NCBI RefSeq assembly: GCF_002931555.1
Contig: NZ_PSTZ01000007.1
Coordinates: 1,116,001-1,180,000, forward strand
Source of the DNA: Pseudoclavibacter sp. RFBB5
GTDB taxonomy: Bacteria > Actinomycetota > Actinomycetes > Actinomycetales > Microbacteriaceae
Reading direction: 5' to 3'
DNA length: 64,000 nucleotides
Shown here in pieces: positions 63,692 through 64,000 of the stretch. The notes under the pieces were generated by a model. That model was given only the letters and a program-made list of their open reading frames with translations, made no database searches and was not told the DNA's origin. Positions within the stretch are counted from its first letter, which is position 1. The number at the start of each line of letters is the position of its first letter. Position numbers and translations under genes: made by a program.

Positions 63692-64000
63692 CTACTGCCC
63701 GCGGCGCTCGAGGCGCGGCAGCCGTGGCACCTCGGCCGCTCGTCCCGCACCCGGCGAGACGATCGTCGTGGCACTCGCCGTGACCTGCTGCTCGTCAGCG
63801 AGGTGCGCGACGAGGGTGGCGTCCTCCGGGAGGGAACGCTTCACGAGCGCAAGTGCGATGGGTCCGTCCTCGTGGTGAATGGCCACGGAGCTGATTCGAC
63901 CGACCGTCTGCGCCCCGGCGTCGCCCTCGACCGACAGGGTGCTCCCGGCCTCGGGAAGCTCACCGAGCGAGCCGTCGAGGTCGAGCAGGACGATCCTGCG
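63692..64000 (-). CDS. YgfZ/GcvT-like protein, C-terminal fragment
   Basis: The last 102 residues of a protein that begins beyond the right edge. LDLDGSLGELPEAGSTL, VGRISSVAIHHEDGPIALAL and KRSLP match the C-terminal barrel of folate-binding YgfZ/GcvT-like proteins, which aid iron-sulfur cluster proteins. The diagnostic KGCYxGQ motif would lie outside the window. It ends in an Arg-rich tail (RLPRLERRGQ). Confidence 0.8.
   Translation of the reverse strand, partial: RRIVLLDLDGSLGELPEAGSTLSVEGDAGAQTVGRISSVAIHHEDGPIALALVKRSLPEDATLVAHLADEQQVTASATTIVSPGAGRAAEVPRLPRLERRGQ

Overview
The window is 64 kb of high-GC DNA from an actinobacterium, most likely a member of the Microbacteriaceae. The evidence is SenX3/RegX3-PhoU, CarD, DUF3027, DUF3263 with a LytR C-terminal domain protein, an XPB helicase with its helicase-associated partner, a solitary GroEL under CIRCE control, WXG100, many GTG/TTG starts and strongly GC-biased third codon positions. 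It reads as ordinary chromosome: no prophage, insertion sequence, CRISPR array or rRNA operon is visible. Two tRNA genes (Arg-CCT, Thr-TGT) are present. Genes run off both ends: a DUF4011 helicase on the left and a YgfZ/GcvT-like protein on the right.

Region by region: 0-11 kb holds small metabolic and stress genes (LiaF-like membrane protein, DinB-like, SDR, quinone reductase, YjbR), a Tat-exported choice-of-anchor G surface protein with a lower-GC internal segment, an orphan coiled-coil protein, an Eis-type acetyltransferase and an ArsR-MFS efflux pair with a palindromic operator. 11-17.5 kb is a tightly coupled five-gene minus-strand operon: fused CMD/AhpD protein, FecB-, FecC/D- and FecE-like ABC importer, and an FAD/NAD(P)-binding protein. 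This is the best candidate for an uncharacterised uptake/redox system. 21-26 kb is an Azt-type zinc uptake locus arranged around a Zur-like palindrome, with two beta-propeller lipoproteins instead of one. 30-34 kb carries three tandem NlpC/P60 cell-wall hydrolase paralogues. Each has the same promoter layout (GTGACA, 17 bp, TAnnnT) and upstream pentamers GTCAC/GTAAC repeated every 11 bp, which suggests one response regulator for all three.

34-45 kb contains a DtxR-family metalloregulator, SerC, DUF3027, a long cold-shock protein, the XPB pair, a methyltransferase, a PhoP/PhoR-like two-component system whose kinase has an approximately 80-residue insertion in its ATPase domain, and a lone WXG100 protein. 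45-56 kb has GroEL with a double CIRCE, CspA, the DUF3263/LytR_C pair, MsrB, a two-gene DUF318/TIGR03943 permease system joined to an unknown propeller-like secreted protein, and rlmB-cysS-carD. 56-64 kb has RegX3/SenX3 divergent from PhoU with an 11-bp repeat box between them, a CmtR-like sensor plus cation transporter with a perfect operator and a His/Asp tail, phosphoglyceromutase, a methyltransferase and a FUSC-family protein.

Convergent gene pairs are almost always separated by a long intergenic hairpin. Two of these hairpins share a core sequence and look like members of a dispersed palindrome family. Metal homeostasis recurs through the window: two ArsR sensors, DtxR, Zur-box/Azt, the FecBCD-like importer and a CDF-type transporter.
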